This document shows, in pieces, positions 63,933 through 64,000 of a stretch of DNA of 64,000 nucleotides (its first letter is position 1; the number at the start of each line of letters is the position of its first letter). The stretch spans positions 1-64,000 of the forward strand of contig NZ_CBYM010000008.1 of the NCBI RefSeq assembly GCF_000577815.1, given 5' to 3'. The position numbers and the translations under genes were made by a program. This stretch comes from Clostridium saudiense. Lineage in GTDB: Bacteria > Bacillota > Clostridia > Clostridiales > Clostridiaceae. The notes under the pieces are model-generated. The model ran no database searches, was not told the DNA's origin, and saw only the letters and a list, made by a program, of their open reading frames with translations.

Positions 63933-64000
63933 ATGAAATTAACTCCTATGGATATAAACAACAAAGAATTTAAAAAAGGAATAAGAGGATATTCAGTTGA
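63933..64000 (+). CDS. divIVA: DivIVA, 5' end only
   Basis: The window ends inside this gene. The first 22 codons read MKLTPMDINNKEFKKGIRGYSV, the conserved DivIVA N-terminus that binds curved membrane. AGAGGTGGATGG precedes the ATG. DivIVA recruits division and polarity proteins to septa and poles, and its place after ylmH is standard. Confidence 0.9.
   Translation, partial: MKLTPMDINNKEFKKGIRGYSV

Overview
The window is a 64-kb piece of a low-GC Firmicute chromosome, most likely Clostridium sensu stricto. The base composition is strongly AT-rich, Shine-Dalgarno sites are strong AGGAGG types, and gene order is clostridial (rimM-trmD-rplS-rbgA-rnhB, comM-dprA-topA-codY, rpsB-tsf-pyrH-frr-uppS-cdsA-dxr-rseP-ispG, mraZ-rsmH-ftsL-pbp-murF-mraY-ftsW). 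CodY, PyrR-type attenuation, a PdaA-like (spore-cortex type) deacetylase and a FliB-type protein point the same way. The species cannot be named from sequence alone. No rRNA, tRNA, CRISPR array, phage or transposase gene was seen.

Layout. Positions 1-9.1 kb hold tRNA/rRNA processing and ribosome maturation genes (rimM, trmD, rplS, rbgA, rnhB), an inverted yraN, and DNA uptake/topology genes (comM, dprA, topA). Positions 9.3-19.6 kb run from codY through the translation cluster rpsB-tsf-pyrH-frr into lipid-carrier, phospholipid and isoprenoid synthesis (uppS, cdsA, dxr, rseP, ispG). Positions 19.6-22.5 kb are a cytosine salvage unit (codB-codA) behind a clear PyrR-type attenuator. Positions 22.6-36 kb are accessory: a CNNM/CBS protein, a FliB-like methylase, Nudix, an ANT(6)-like nucleotidyltransferase, three GNAT acetyltransferases, an RsgA GTPase with an unusual leader, a NERD protein, RNase Z, a DEAD-box helicase, and a RelA/SpoT-domain protein divergent from a coiled-coil protein. 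Positions 36-43.6 kb are a TPR protein and envelope-glycan genes (TagA-like, MurJ, two glycosyltransferases), then fchA-like and pdaA-like genes. Positions 43.7-49.4 kb carry a heterodimeric ABC exporter behind a leader peptide with tandem terminators, plus three intact GNAT genes and one decayed one. Positions 49.5-64 kb are ychF and the division/cell-wall cluster from mraZ to divIVA.

The most interesting non-coding signals are these. (1) A perfect-consensus promoter, a 26-codon leader ORF, a competing antiterminator and two Rho-independent terminators precede a BmrCD-like ABC exporter. (2) A 20-codon ORF upstream of rsgA has last codons that form one arm of a hairpin whose other arm contains a complement of the rsgA ribosome-binding site. 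(3) Multi-hairpin elements of unknown nature lie at 1865-1983, 31845-31993 and 42620-42752. (4) PyrR, MraZ and ribosomal-protein leader signals are well preserved. Two coding anomalies stand out: yggT carries an in-frame TAA where the family normally has glutamate, and the yggS-like gene has its best ribosome-binding site in front of an ATT codon.

All calls come from reading the sequence. Family names come from motif recognition, and no database search was run.
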